Origin: Balneolaceae bacterium | GTDB taxonomy: Bacteria > Bacteroidota > Rhodothermia > Balneolales > Balneolaceae | Assembly: GCA_009711805.1 (NCBI GenBank) | Contig: VEMX01000033.1 | Coordinates: 1-49,634, forward strand | DNA length: 49,634 nt | Reading direction: 5' to 3' | Shown here: one piece after another, positions 27,110 through 38,200 of the stretch | How positions within the stretch are numbered: position 1 is the first letter of the stretch | How the letters are laid out: each line of letters opens with the position of its first letter | Program-made: the position numbers and the translations under genes | Notes under the pieces: generated by a model | Told to the model about the DNA's origin: nothing | Databases searched by the model: none | Seen by the model: the letters and a program-made list of their open reading frames with translations, nothing else

Positions 27110-27985
27110 ATGAGCGTATTAGTCGGAAATGACACCCGTCTTATTGTACAAGGATTTACCGGAAGTGAAGGAAGCTTCCACGCCGAACAAATGATTGAGT
27201 ATGGCACCAACGTTGTAGGTGGAGTGACTCCCAAAAAAGGAGGACAAACCCATCTTGGTAAACCGGTTTTTAATACTGTAGCCGAAGCGGTAGAAAAAGA
27301 GGGAGCTAACGCTTCTATCATTTTTGTGCCTCCTGCTTTTGCCGCAGATGCCATAACTGAAGCAGCTTTTGCTGGTATCGAAGTTATTATCTGTATTACT
27401 GAAGGTATTCCGGTAAAAGACATGATTACAGCCAAACAAGTAGTAAACAGCCATGGAGCCACTCTGATTGGGCCGAATTGTCCTGGTGTTATTACTCCGG
27501 GTGAAGCCAAAGTAGGCATTATGCCCGGTAATATTTTTACCCCTGGTAATGTTGGGCTAATCTCCCGTTCTGGTACGCTTACATATGAGGCTGTAGATCA
27601 GCTTACCAAAGCCGGCCTGGGGCAGAGCACGGCTATTGGTATTGGTGGAGATCCCGTTATTGGAACCACCCACCTTGATGCGGTAAAACTATTTCAGGAT
27701 GACCCTGATACTGAATCGATTGTATTAATTGGTGAGATTGGCGGCACTGCTGAAGAAGAGGCCGCAGCTTACATTAAAGAACATGTCAACAAACCTGTAG
27801 TTGCCTTTATAGCAGGTTCTACAGCCCCTCCCGGCCGGCGAATGGGCCATGCCGGAGCTATTATCTCCGGAGGAAAGGGAACGGCCCAAGCTAAGAAAAA
27901 GGCACTGGCTGAGGCAGGAATTACGGTTGTTGAGAGTCCTGCAGAAATTGGTGTAACACTCAAAAGTTTGCTTGAGACCGCTTAA
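27110..27985 (+). CDS. sucD: Succinate-CoA ligase, alpha subunit
   Basis: The 291-residue product is the CoA-binding, phosphohistidine-bearing subunit of the TCA-cycle enzyme converting succinyl-CoA to succinate with NTP formation. The start at 27110 ([21 protein letters not shown]) fits the family. An upstream in-frame ATG at 27029 adds 27 residues that look like untranslated leader. The CoA-binding N-terminal domain, [20 protein letters not shown] and the active-site His247 in [13 protein letters not shown] are all present. The beta subunit gene (sucC) is not adjacent. A bidirectional terminator follows. Confidence 0.96.
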   Translation: MSVLVGNDTRLIVQGFTGSEGSFHAEQMIEYGTNVVGGVTPKKGGQTHLGKPVFNTVAEAVEKEGANASIIFVPPAFAADAITEAAFAGIEVIICITEGIPVKDMITAKQVVNSHGATLIGPNCPGVITPGEAKVGIMPGNIFTPGNVGLISRSGTLTYEAVDQLTKAGLGQSTAIGIGGDPVIGTTHLDAVKLFQDDPDTESIVLIGEIGGTAEEEAAAYIKEHVNKPVVAFIAGSTAPPGRRMGHAGAIISGGKGTAQAKKKALAEAGITVVESPAEIGVTLKSLLETA

Positions 27986-28012
27986 CCCGGATTATTCACC
28001 AAGAAATTTAAT

Positions 28013-28095
28013 CGTACGCAAGGCGAAGTGGAAATGAGAACGGAAGGGTACTGTGGTACCCTGAGTACCCCAATTTTCACTTGAACGCAGCGTAG
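28013..28095. repeat. Nested palindromic repeat downstream of sucD
   Basis: The outer arms (TACGC at 28015-28019 with GCGTA at 28090-28094, and AAGTGGAAA at 28026-28034 with TTTTCACTT at 28074-28082, one mismatch) enclose an inner GGGTAC-TGTG-GTACCC hairpin (28046-28061) and a further GTACCCC. The nested symmetry fits a REP-like or MITE-derived intergenic element. It lies after sucD and could stabilise its mRNA end. Confidence 0.55.
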
Positions 28096-28241
28096 GGGGG
28101 AATTTCGCCGCCTAATCCGTACCTCAAAATTGGGCTATTACATAAAGCAATTCACCGATAATATATTCAAGTATATAGATCGCCATTTTGCATCCATTCG
28201 TGAATAATTCGGGTTAAAAGGCGACTGATTATAACATAATT

Positions 28242-28277
28242 AAAAAAGCCTCAACTCTAATGAATTGAGGCTTTTTT
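28242..28277. terminator. Bidirectional terminator between sucD and the propeller-kinase operon
   Basis: AAAAAAGCCTCAA (28242-28254) and TTGAGGCTTTTTT (28265-28277) form a perfect 13-bp stem with A- and T-runs at the two ends and a 10-base loop. It can stop transcription of sucD (plus) and of the kinase operon (minus), whose last gene ends 8 bases away. Confidence 0.9.
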
Positions 28278-28284
28278 ATGTCTG

Positions 28285-31200
28285 TCATTTTGGTTTATCC
28301 TTTATGCCGCCTTGGGCCTCCTGAAGCTCAAATTTTAACGTAAATACTGCTCCTTCCCCTTCGCCTTCACTATCTACGATAATTTCAGATCCCATCTCTT
28401 TCATATAATTAGCGCTGCTATGCAGCCCAAAGCCATGTCCAGAATCTTTCGTGGTAAATCCCTGGGTGAAAATTTTACCCCTATTCTTTTCAGTAATACC
28501 ATGCCCATTGTCTGAAATAGACAGATATGCATACTCACCATCATCATCCAGCTTAATTTCAATCAGCTTGTTATCATCGTCATTTTCGGCCATTGCCTCT
28601 TTGGCGTTTTTGAGAATATTCACCAATACATGAATAAGTTTAGTTCGCTGACAAATAACTAAAGCCGAAGAGTTATACTCTTTTTTAATGGTAATAGAAT
28701 GCCTTTCAGTTGAGCCTGTATTTAGCATAAGGGCATCATCAACTATTTCGGAGAGCCTGTGTAAATCATTATTGGTATTAGCAGTGGCATAACTTTGTTG
28801 AGCTGCAATTACTTCATTTATAAGTTTAATATTATCAGATAACCGCTTGCTATAGTTTTTGATCTTCTCCTGTTCCTCTTTCAGCGGACCTTCCAGCTTG
28901 AGGTAATAATTCATCAATTTTTTACCTTTAGGATTTTCTGCAATAAAGCTATCTATTTCATTAATATGTTTCCGCAACAGATTATTGGCCTTTTCGAAGC
29001 CGCTCAGTTTCGTTTTTTCCAGAGTTTCATCAATTAAAGAGGAAGATGTATTTACGCTGTTCAAAATATTTCCCACATTGTGAAGTACTCCCGTAGCAAT
29101 ATCTGCCATACCGGCTTTGTGCGCCTTTTCAACCAGTTTATTTCTGGTATCTCTCAGGTCTTTCAAAGTTTGTTGGAGTTCATTGGTTCGTTCTTTAACC
29201 AATTTCTCCAGTCGCTGGTTTTGGTTATAAATACTTCTTACCCGCCAGCGATAGCCGCCAATAGCAACCCCAACCACAATGACTGAAGCAATAAAATAGA
29301 ACCAGTTTGTTTTCCAAAAGGGAGGTGTCATCACCAATTGCAGTGCCACTCCTTCCTCATTCCATACTCCATCGTTATTTGCTGCCTTAACTCTGAATGT
29401 GTATTCACCAGCCGGTAAGTTCGTATAAGTTGCATAGTTTCGATTACCCACATAATTCCAGTTCTCCTCAAAATTTTCCATTTTGTAGGCAAACTGGTTT
29501 TTTTCGGGGGTTAGGTAACTAAGAGCGGAAAATTCGAATGAAAATACATCGTGGGTATGGTCCAGTTCAATCTGATTAGTATAAGTAATGGATTTGGACA
29601 AGATGCCTTGCTCTCCATTTTCATCAGAGGTAATGGGAATTGATTTATTAAACAGAGAAAAATCGGTTAATACCACAGGAGGGGCAAACTGGTTTCTCGA
29701 CAATGCTTCAGGTTTAAACATATTAAACCCATTTATACCTCCGATATATATGTAACCTTCCGAATCGGTTAATGCTGCTCCAACTCCAAATTCGTTAGCT
29801 TGTATTCCATCTCTTTGGTCATAATTTTGGAACGAATTAGTTTCTGGATTGTATACCGATAGCCCAAATGATGTGCCCAGGTATATCTTTCCATCCTCAT
29901 CTTCTGTAATGCACCAAACGGTATTATGTGCCATCCCGTCTTCTTCTGTGAAATACTGGAGAAGTTCTTTCGATTCCGGGTCCACTACATTTAGTCCCTG
30001 ACCGGTACCAACCCATAAATTTCCCTTTGCATCAACATGCAGGTCATAGATCTGGTATCCGGCTAAACTGTGGGGATTTTCTTTGGTTACCTCAAACGTT
30101 TCAAATATCCCTGTTTCTTCATCAAATACGTTCAGTCCTTTTTGCGTACCAAGCCATATTTTACCTGAATTATCCTGGTTTACTACTGTAACCATCTGGT
30201 CATTTAAACTGTTTGGGTCATCCGGATCGTGATTGTAGTGAGTAAAATTGCCCGTTTCCGGATTCAACATGTCCAGGCCACTTCCTCCGGTAGCCCCCCA
30301 TACCCTTCCCTTATCATCCAAAAATAAATCCCACATTGTGTTTATACTCAGGCTATTCGGATCATCCGGGTCATGGAAGTAGTGCTCAGCCTTCCCTGTT
30401 TTGGGATCAAAGCGGTTAATACCGTTTAGAGAAGATAGCCATAGATATCCCTCAGCATCCTCATGTACACCAAATATCAGGTTTGTACTTAAGCTGTTTG
30501 GATCTTCGGGATTGTGGTGATAGTGCTGAAACTCTCTTGTTTTTTTATTAAACTTGTTTAACCCATTGTTGGTGGCTATCCAAATATTACCTTCCTGATC
30601 TTCCTCAAAACCCCACAGTGAATTGTTACTTAAACTTTTTTCCGGATTGTTAGGATCTCGTTGATAATGCCCCAGTTGCTTCTGATAATAGCTATAGGCA
30701 TTAACGCCAGTCGTCCAGGTTCCTATCCATATGGTTTCCTGATTATCTTCAAAAATGGCATGAATACGGTTAGAGCTTAAACTGAACGGTTGTTGAGGAT
30801 CAGAACTTACCCGTATAAAATCATCACTGGAAGGTCGGTATTGATGAAGCCCGTCTTCGGTACCTAACCAAATGATCCCCTTACTATCCTGAAAGACCTC
30901 GCGGGCGTTACTATTATGCAGGGCGTTGGGATCGTTTGGATTTGCCGGATAATGCGTAACCCTATTCATTTCTGAATGAATCTTATAGACAGCATCTTCT
31001 GTGGTTGAGACCCAGATATTCCCATTTTCTTCCTGATATACTTTATTAATATCATCGTTCAAAAAGCGATAATTCGTTTCATATGTTTCGCTAAAATGGG
31101 TTATTTCCTCATTTTCATAATAAAATAATCCTTTTCCATATGTTCCTATCCATAGCTTGTTATCCGCACCCCTAAACAGTGAAACAGCAGGTACAGAAAA

Positions 31201-31758
31201 TTCAGGGTTCTTATCAAGTCGAGAGAACTCTCCCTTTTCTCTGTCTATCAGTTTATTCAAGCCTTTATCTGTTCCAATCCACACCGATCCGTCAGACTCA
31301 CACAGTACGTCATGAACCCGATTATCACTAATGCTTGAAGAATTCCCACTTTCCTTAAAGTATTGGGTGAATTCTTGTTTTCTAAGGTTCAGATAGTTTA
31401 ATCCGTTGGCAGTTCCCACCCATAAGTTACCTTCCGTATCCTTACAAATATCCAATACATTATCATCGCTCAGGGAGTTTGGCTCAAACATTTCGTTATC
31501 ATAAACCATAAAATTTCTCCCATCATACCGGTTTAAACCTCCACTTGTGCCAATCCAGATAAACCCCTTGTCATCTTGTGCTATTGCTGAAATAGTAACC
31601 TGAGAAATTCCTTCCTCCAGTCCGTAGTGCATAAACCTGAGATCCAGTTCCTGTGCTTGTACCGTTTGCAGCCCGTCAAAAACAAACAGCAAAATCAGCA
31701 GGATCACTATACGTGTGTTATCATTAGTTTTCATTTCTAGGCCTTGTATAGTTTCCAT
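28285..31758 (-). CDS. Reg_prop/Y_Y_Y sensor histidine kinase, paralog 1 (operon-distal)
   Basis: The 1157-residue receptor has a signal peptide (about 10-36), about 14 Reg_prop repeats (about 40-715, with NPEDPNSLS-type linkers), a Y_Y_Y domain (about 746-809), a membrane helix (about 819-840), a coiled coil, and a kinase. The H-box is GVLHNVGNILNSV with His893. About 110 residues of helical sequence then precede an ATPase domain (LVNILKNAKEAM, SISDNGHGI, GHGFGLHSS). No receiver or DNA-binding domain follows, unlike the one-protein hybrid two-component systems typical of Bacteroidota. Two starts are possible (31758 or 31734). It lies three bases after its upstream paralog and is the last gene of the operon. 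Confidence 0.9.
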   Translation of the reverse strand: METIQGLEMKTNDNTRIVILLILLFVFDGLQTVQAQELDLRFMHYGLEEGISQVTISAIAQDDKGFIWIGTSGGLNRYDGRNFMVYDNEMFEPNSLSDDNVLDICKDTEGNLWVGTANGLNYLNLRKQEFTQYFKESGNSSSISDNRVHDVLCESDGSVWIGTDKGLNKLIDREKGEFSRLDKNPEFSVPAVSLFRGADNKLWIGTYGKGLFYYENEEITHFSETYETNYRFLNDDINKVYQEENGNIWVSTTEDAVYKIHSEMNRVTHYPANPNDPNALHNSNAREVFQDSKGIIWLGTEDGLHQYRPSSDDFIRVSSDPQQPFSLSSNRIHAIFEDNQETIWIGTWTTGVNAYSYYQKQLGHYQRDPNNPEKSLSNNSLWGFEEDQEGNIWIATNNGLNKFNKKTREFQHYHHNPEDPNSLSTNLIFGVHEDAEGYLWLSSLNGINRFDPKTGKAEHYFHDPDDPNSLSINTMWDLFLDDKGRVWGATGGSGLDMLNPETGNFTHYNHDPDDPNSLNDQMVTVVNQDNSGKIWLGTQKGLNVFDEETGIFETFEVTKENPHSLAGYQIYDLHVDAKGNLWVGTGQGLNVVDPESKELLQYFTEEDGMAHNTVWCITEDEDGKIYLGTSFGLSVYNPETNSFQNYDQRDGIQANEFGVGAALTDSEGYIYIGGINGFNMFKPEALSRNQFAPPVVLTDFSLFNKSIPITSDENGEQGILSKSITYTNQIELDHTHDVFSFEFSALSYLTPEKNQFAYKMENFEENWNYVGNRNYATYTNLPAGEYTFRVKAANNDGVWNEEGVALQLVMTPPFWKTNWFYFIASVIVVGVAIGGYRWRVRSIYNQNQRLEKLVKERTNELQQTLKDLRDTRNKLVEKAHKAGMADIATGVLHNVGNILNSVNTSSSLIDETLEKTKLSGFEKANNLLRKHINEIDSFIAENPKGKKLMNYYLKLEGPLKEEQEKIKNYSKRLSDNIKLINEVIAAQQSYATANTNNDLHRLSEIVDDALMLNTGSTERHSITIKKEYNSSALVICQRTKLIHVLVNILKNAKEAMAENDDDNKLIEIKLDDDGEYAYLSISDNGHGITEKNRGKIFTQGFTTKDSGHGFGLHSSANYMKEMGSEIIVDSEGEGEGAVFTLKFELQEAQGGIKDKPK

Positions 31759-31761
31759 AAA

Positions 31762-34700
31762 TTAAACTTTAGGTTTTCCATTTATTTTCCCTACTTCTGC
31801 CTGTTCAGTTACTTTATCGGCACGAGGAAACATAAGTGTAAATGTAGCCCCTTTACCTAAACCGGGACTATTTACAGTAAGTTTACCACCCATTTCTGTC
31901 ATATAGTTGGCACAGCTGTGCAATCCGAAACCATGGCCGCCGGATTTGGTGGTATAGCCATGACTAAAAATCTTATTAAGTACCTTCTGTTCAATCCCAC
32001 CCCCATTATCGCACACACTCATATAGATGGTATCCTCGTCCTGCCTAAGCCTAATGGTAATATTCCTGTTATCAGGCTTGTTTCCCTCCAGGGCTTCTTT
32101 AGCATTTTTCAGCAGATTCACCAAAATATGCACCAACTTGGATTTATCGCCGGTTACCTGCCCCGTGGGTTCCAGTTCCTTGTTGATGTTGATGGAATGG
32201 CGTTCGACCGAACCTGCCTGTAAGGTGAGAGTATCCTTAATGACCTCCTGAAGTGAAAGAGTTTCGTTCATAGCTCCAGAGCTGGCATAGGATTGCTGAG
32301 CCGAGATAACATCGTTAATCAGATCCACCTTTCGGAGAAGTCGCTTATTTTGCTTGGTGAGGGCATCTTGCTCTTTTTTAAGAGATTCCTCCAGCTTCAA
32401 ATAGTAATCCAGTAACTTTTCTCCCCGGGGATCCTCAACGAAGAAAGATTTAAATGTGGGGCGATTTTCCCGTAACAGTTTATTTGCTTTATAAAAGCTC
32501 TGCAACTTTGTTTTCCCAAGCGTTTCATACATCAAATTGGCTGAGGTATTTAAACTGTTCAGAATATTTCCAACGTTGTGGAGCACACCCGTGGCAATAT
32601 CGGCCATTCCGGCCTTGTGGGCTTTTTCTACCAGCTCATTACGGGTCGATTTCAGTTCCTTCAGAGTTTCTCTGAGTTCTTCCGTTCGTTCTCTGACCAA
32701 TCGTTCCAAACGCTGATTTAGCTTTCTGATGGATCGAACTCTCCACTGATACCCCCCTACCACCATGCCAGCCAAAAAGAGGAAAGATATAAGATAGAAC
32801 CAGCTTGTTTGCCAAAATGGTGGGGTGATCGTCAAAGCAAGTGAAAGTCCCTCTTCGTTCCACACACCGTCGTTGTTGGCAGCTTTGACCCGGAAAGTAT
32901 ACTCTCCCGGAGGCAAATTGGTATAGGTCGCGAAGTTCCGGCTGCCTACATAGTTCCAGTTCTCCTCGAAGTTTTCCATCATGTAGGCATAGCGGTTCTT
33001 TTCTGGTAAAACATAGTTAAGTGCAGCAAATTCGAACGAAAACACATTTTGTTCATAGTTGAGGATAAGCGAATCAGTATAACTAATGGATGTTTTCAGC
33101 TTGCCTGTGGGATCATCTCTATCTGCATTAGGCTCAATTGATTTGTTGAATACTTTGAAATCCGTCAGGACAATGTCAGGATCATTAGTATTGATGTTCA
33201 GACCATTGGAGTGGAATACATTAAACCCCTTTATTCCTCCAAAATATATTTTCCCTGTGGAGCTCTTTAAAGAGGCCTCAAGGTTAAATTCATTAGATTG
33301 CAGACCATCACTTACAGTAAAGTTCCTGAATTTTTCCTGATCAAGATTAAACCATGAAAGGCCATTTCTGGTGCCAATAAACAATTCTCCGTCTTTTCCT
33401 TCTTCAATTGAGTAGACAGTGTTATTGGGCAACCCATCCTCAACAGTGTAATGAACAAATCCTCCGGTATCGGGCTGGTATCGATTTAACCCATAAGAAG
33501 TACCGACCCAAATACGGCCGTGAGAATCCACCAAGAGAGAGTTAATGCTATTGCTGCTGATGCTCAAAGAATCTGCTGGATCAAACAAAAACCGTTTAAA
33601 GGTCTTGGTACGGGGATTGTAACGGTTTAAACCGTTACTGGTACCGATCCAAAAATACCCCTGCTCATCTTTTTTAATGACATAAATGCTGCCTGTTGTT
33701 AATGAATCCTGACTTTGCGAAGAGGGATAATGGTGTTCAAAAGTATCAGTTTGAGGATCATAGATATCCAGCCCTTCACCTGCCGTACCTATCCATATTT
33801 TTCCACTTTTCTTATCTGCATAGAGACCATATATACGATTGGAACTAACACTATTTGGGTCGTTGGGGTTATGCTGGAAATGAGTTGCGGTTTGGCTTTC
33901 TATGTTAAACCGGTTCAGGCCTTTGCTGGTTGCAAGCCAGAGATTTCCCCGTTCATCACCATCCATGCGAAAAACAAGATTGCTGCTTATGGATTGTGGT
34001 TGGCCGGGCCTGTGTAAATAATGCGTAAAATTTTTAGTTATAGGATTAAAGTGGTTTACCCCCAAATTTGTCCCAATCCAGATATCTCCTGTAGAATCCT
34101 CCCAAAAATCCCACACATTATTTTCGCTAAGTTCATTGCTCCCCCCTTCTTCGTTTCGATAGTGATCAAATGCCTTGAAGTGCCGAGAATACAAATTTAT
34201 GCCCCCTGTCCAGTTTCCTACCCAAATATTCCCATCCTTACTTTCGAACAGTTTTGTAATCCTGCTTCCAATAAGGCTATAGGGTATTGATGGGTTGTGT
34301 TTCAGTACTTTGAATGTGTTTTCTTCCCTGTTATATACATTTAAACCACTTTCAGTCCCTACCCATACTTCTCCTTTGCTGGTAACTAAAATATCGGTTA
34401 CATCATTATAACTTATTTTGTTTTTCTCTTTATCGCTGGCAAAGTGCTGCAGATGGTCCTTATCTATATAATAATGATATAACCCCATGCTGGTTCCAAC
34501 CCACAGGCTCCCGTCAATATCTCTTTTAATTACACCTATCTGATACTCACTTGACTCTACATTACTATCAAGCTGGGTTACAAGGGTTAATTTTTTTGTT
34601 GATGGATCAAGAGTAAACAGCTCGCCCCTATTGGTACCGAGCCAAAAAGTATGGTCTGTATCGTCTATATAAAATGTGGTAAATACCCTGTTAGAATGTT

Positions 34701-35208
34701 TGATTTGCAGAACAAATTTCTCTTGTCTCTGCTGATATTGGACTATTCCTTCATCGGTAATCATCCAAATATTACCATGAGCATCATTTTCGAACTCATA
34801 GGCTTCTGTACCATGAATGATTTGATGCGCGCTTTCATCTGAATAATTGGTAAACTTTTGTTTATGCGGTTCATATATACTTACTCCATCGGGATGTCCA
34901 ATCCATAACTTCCCATCTGCAGAAATCAGCAGGTCATGAATATAATTTTCGGAAAGGCTATTAGCATCATCCGGATGGTTGCGAAAGATTTTGATGGATT
35001 GTCCGCTATATCTGTTAAGACCATCAGCTGTCCCAAACCACATAAACCCCTTACTGTCTTGTGTAATAGCAAATATGGTACTTTGTGAAAGCCCATCTCT
35101 CAGTGTTAAATGATCAAATCTATATTCTTCATTTTGACACCACCCAGGACGAATCCCTGCCAAAAGTATAAAGAAAATAAGCGATATTGTTATTTGGATC
35201 TGTTGCAT
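31762..35208 (-). CDS. Reg_prop/Y_Y_Y sensor histidine kinase, paralog 2 (middle)
   Basis: The 1148-residue paralog has the same order of parts: signal peptide (about 1-24), Reg_prop propeller region (about 28-690), Y_Y_Y domain (about 730-790), membrane helix (about 802-822), coiled coil, DHp helix with His877 in GVLHNVGNILNSL, and an ATPase domain (LVNLLKNAKEALEG, SVCDNGGGI, GHGFGLHSC). The cytoplasmic half is far more similar to its neighbours than the propeller is, which suggests duplicated receptors that kept the output and diversified the input. Its stop is three bases before the next paralog's ATG. Confidence 0.9.
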   Translation of the reverse strand: MQQIQITISLIFFILLAGIRPGWCQNEEYRFDHLTLRDGLSQSTIFAITQDSKGFMWFGTADGLNRYSGQSIKIFRNHPDDANSLSENYIHDLLISADGKLWIGHPDGVSIYEPHKQKFTNYSDESAHQIIHGTEAYEFENDAHGNIWMITDEGIVQYQQRQEKFVLQIKHSNRVFTTFYIDDTDHTFWLGTNRGELFTLDPSTKKLTLVTQLDSNVESSEYQIGVIKRDIDGSLWVGTSMGLYHYYIDKDHLQHFASDKEKNKISYNDVTDILVTSKGEVWVGTESGLNVYNREENTFKVLKHNPSIPYSLIGSRITKLFESKDGNIWVGNWTGGINLYSRHFKAFDHYRNEEGGSNELSENNVWDFWEDSTGDIWIGTNLGVNHFNPITKNFTHYLHRPGQPQSISSNLVFRMDGDERGNLWLATSKGLNRFNIESQTATHFQHNPNDPNSVSSNRIYGLYADKKSGKIWIGTAGEGLDIYDPQTDTFEHHYPSSQSQDSLTTGSIYVIKKDEQGYFWIGTSNGLNRYNPRTKTFKRFLFDPADSLSISSNSINSLLVDSHGRIWVGTSYGLNRYQPDTGGFVHYTVEDGLPNNTVYSIEEGKDGELFIGTRNGLSWFNLDQEKFRNFTVSDGLQSNEFNLEASLKSSTGKIYFGGIKGFNVFHSNGLNINTNDPDIVLTDFKVFNKSIEPNADRDDPTGKLKTSISYTDSLILNYEQNVFSFEFAALNYVLPEKNRYAYMMENFEENWNYVGSRNFATYTNLPPGEYTFRVKAANNDGVWNEEGLSLALTITPPFWQTSWFYLISFLFLAGMVVGGYQWRVRSIRKLNQRLERLVRERTEELRETLKELKSTRNELVEKAHKAGMADIATGVLHNVGNILNSLNTSANLMYETLGKTKLQSFYKANKLLRENRPTFKSFFVEDPRGEKLLDYYLKLEESLKKEQDALTKQNKRLLRKVDLINDVISAQQSYASSGAMNETLSLQEVIKDTLTLQAGSVERHSININKELEPTGQVTGDKSKLVHILVNLLKNAKEALEGNKPDNRNITIRLRQDEDTIYMSVCDNGGGIEQKVLNKIFSHGYTTKSGGHGFGLHSCANYMTEMGGKLTVNSPGLGKGATFTLMFPRADKVTEQAEVGKINGKPKV

Positions 35209-35238
35209 GCACTGCTATTAATCAGGCATTTATGGAAG

Positions 35239-38200
35239 TTATATTTTAGGCTTTCCATTTACTTTCCCTTCTTCTGTCTGGTCAACTTTATCGGCACGGG
35301 GAAAAATAAGTGTAAATGTTGCTCCTTTATCTATTCCGGGACTATCAACCGTTAGCTCTCCCCCCATTTCTGTCATATAGTTTGAACAACTATGCAGCCC
35401 AAACCCATGCCCACTTGTTTTTGTTGTAAATCCATGTGTAAATATTTTCTTTAGATTTTCATCGCTAATCCCACATCCGTTGTCAACAATAGATAAATAT
35501 ACATCAGAATCATCCTGCTTGAGACTAATATCCACAACATGCTCCCTGTTCGATTCAACACTGTCCATAGCCTCTTTGGCATTCTTGAACAAGTTTAAAA
35601 GGATGTGAACTATTTTAGTGCTTTGCCCAATTACTTCACTTACATCGTCAATATCTCTTTTAACTGTAATATGGTGTCTGTCGATCGATCCGGCTAAAAG
35701 GGTAAGTGCACTCTCAATCATTTCTGTCAAATCAATAGAGTCCATAAACATACCAGCAGTAGCATAAGACTGTTGCGTTGAAATGACATCATTAATCAGT
35801 TGTATTTTCTCGGTAAGCCGGGCATTCTGATCTATAAGCTGTTGCTTTTCCCGAAGCAGGGGATCTTCCAGTTTCAGGTAATAATTCAATAATTTCTCGC
35901 CCCTGGAGTCTTCTGCTATAAATTTGTCTATGCGATCCAGGTTTTCCCGAAGCATCTTATTGGCTTTTACCAATCCCTGTAATTTCGATTTTTTCAGGGT
36001 GCTTTCCATGATACTGGCAGATGTATTAACACTATTCAAGATATTACCAACATTATGGAGTACCCCGGTAGCAATATCTGCCATGCCCGCTTTATGAGCT
36101 TTTTCCACTAATTCGTTCCGGGTATCTTTAAGTTCCTGGAGTAGTTCTTCCAGGTGTTCATTTTTATCTGCGAGTTGAGAATTCTTTTCATCCAGTTCTG
36201 ATGTGCGTTCCTTCACTACTTGTTCAAGATGTCGGTTATGTTCCGTAATACTACGCACTCTAAATCGATAACCCGTAAAAATAACTGCCGTCAAGCATAT
36301 AACAACTATAACATAGAACCAGGTTGTTTGCCAGAATGGAGGGGTAATCACCACTATTAATGAAGTACCAACCTCGTTCCAAACTCCATCATTGTTAGCT
36401 GCCTTTACTCTAAAGATGAACTCACCAGGCGGCAAGTTGGTATAAGTGACATAATTCCGATGTCCTACATAATTCCAGTTTTCCTCAAAATTTTCCATTT
36501 TGTAGGCAAACTGGTTTTTTTCCGGAATTGCATAATCAAGGGCTGCAAACTCAAATGAAAACACATCCGCTGTATGGGGGAGTATCAGCGTATCGGTATA
36601 GGTAATTGTTTTTTTGAGGTACTCCCTTCCTTCATATTCACCCACAGGTACTTGATGATTGTACAACTCAAACTTGGTTAATACCACCGGAGGTTTATGA
36701 GGGTTTTTCTTAATACTGTCAGGCTTAAATACATTAAATCCATTAATACCTCCAAAATAGAGCTCTCCGGTCGAAGATCTTAGCACCGACCCTATATTGA
36801 ACTCATTATCTTGCAAACCATCGCGTATATCATAGTTTGAGAATGTATATTCTTCAGGGTTAAATCTTGAAAGGCCAAAATTTGTACTTACATACAGGTT
36901 TCCGTCTCCATCTTCCTCCATTGCATAAATTGTATTATTTGGAAGGCCTTCATTTTCTGTAAAATAGGTAAACGTCTCGGTTTCTCTGTCATAGAGGTTT
37001 AATCCATTTAGAGTAGACACCCATAACCTCTTCTTGGAATCTTCAAATATATAGGTAACCAGGCTATTACTTATACTGGAGGAGTCGGTACGATCTTCAA
37101 CATAGCTTTGGAAAGTTCCCTCCTCTTCATTCATTTTGTTTAATCCATTATATGTACCTATCCACAATACACCTTTGCTATCTCTAAAAATTGCAGATAC
37201 ACTATTGCTGCTTATACTGGATGGGTCATTAGGATCACTCACAAAATTTTTTATAGTTCTTTTGCTAAGATCCATCCTGCTCATTCCACTTCCTCCACTT
37301 CCAATCCAAATGACATCTTTTTCTGGGTCTGAATACACGGAAATAAGGTTACCAGCCACCAGGCTTTCCGGATCATCTGGATTGTTCGTATAAGAAGTGA
37401 ATTTTTTGCTCTGCGGATTAAACTTGTTAAGCCCTTCACTTGTTGCCATCCATAAATTATTCTGTTCATCTTTAGTAATATCGATGATGATATTGCTAAG
37501 CAAAGAACGAGGATCTGTGTCATCTGCCAGGTATGTTTCAAATGATTTTGTTGCCGGAGAAAAGCTGTTTAGACCTCCATCGGTGCCTAACCAGACAGTT
37601 CCATCTACTTCTGAAAAATCCCATACAGTATTATTACTGAGTCCTTTAGATCCGCTGGGCTCTTTCTTGTAATGTTTAAACCCTTTATTGTTGTAATCGA
37701 ACATATTGATTCCACCTGTCCAATTACCAATCCAGAGGATATTTTGGTCATCCTCATATATCACACTGATACGGTCTCCAATCATACTGTTGGGATCTCC
37801 AGGATCACTTTTATATACGTAGAAGTTCTGATTCTCACGATTATACAGGTTTAACCCATCATTGGTACCCACCCAAAAATGTCCGTAACTATCCTCATAT
37901 ATATCATTAACTATATTATTGCTCAAGCTATGGGGATCGTTAGGGGCAGAGTAAAAAGTCTGGATTTTATCTCTGCCCGGGTTAATTTTTTTTAGTCCCT
38001 TAGAGGTCCCCACCCATATATTGTGGCGGCTGTCCTCAAATATTTTAAAGACGGTACTTTTAGAAAGGGATTCTGAAGTGTCTTTAAAATTATGAAAAGG
38101 GACTACCTCTTCCTTTTCCCGGTCAAAAATGAATAACCCTTCTTCACCACTTCCCAACCAGATAGTGCCTTTATGATCCTCTAAAATCTCAGTAAAACCG

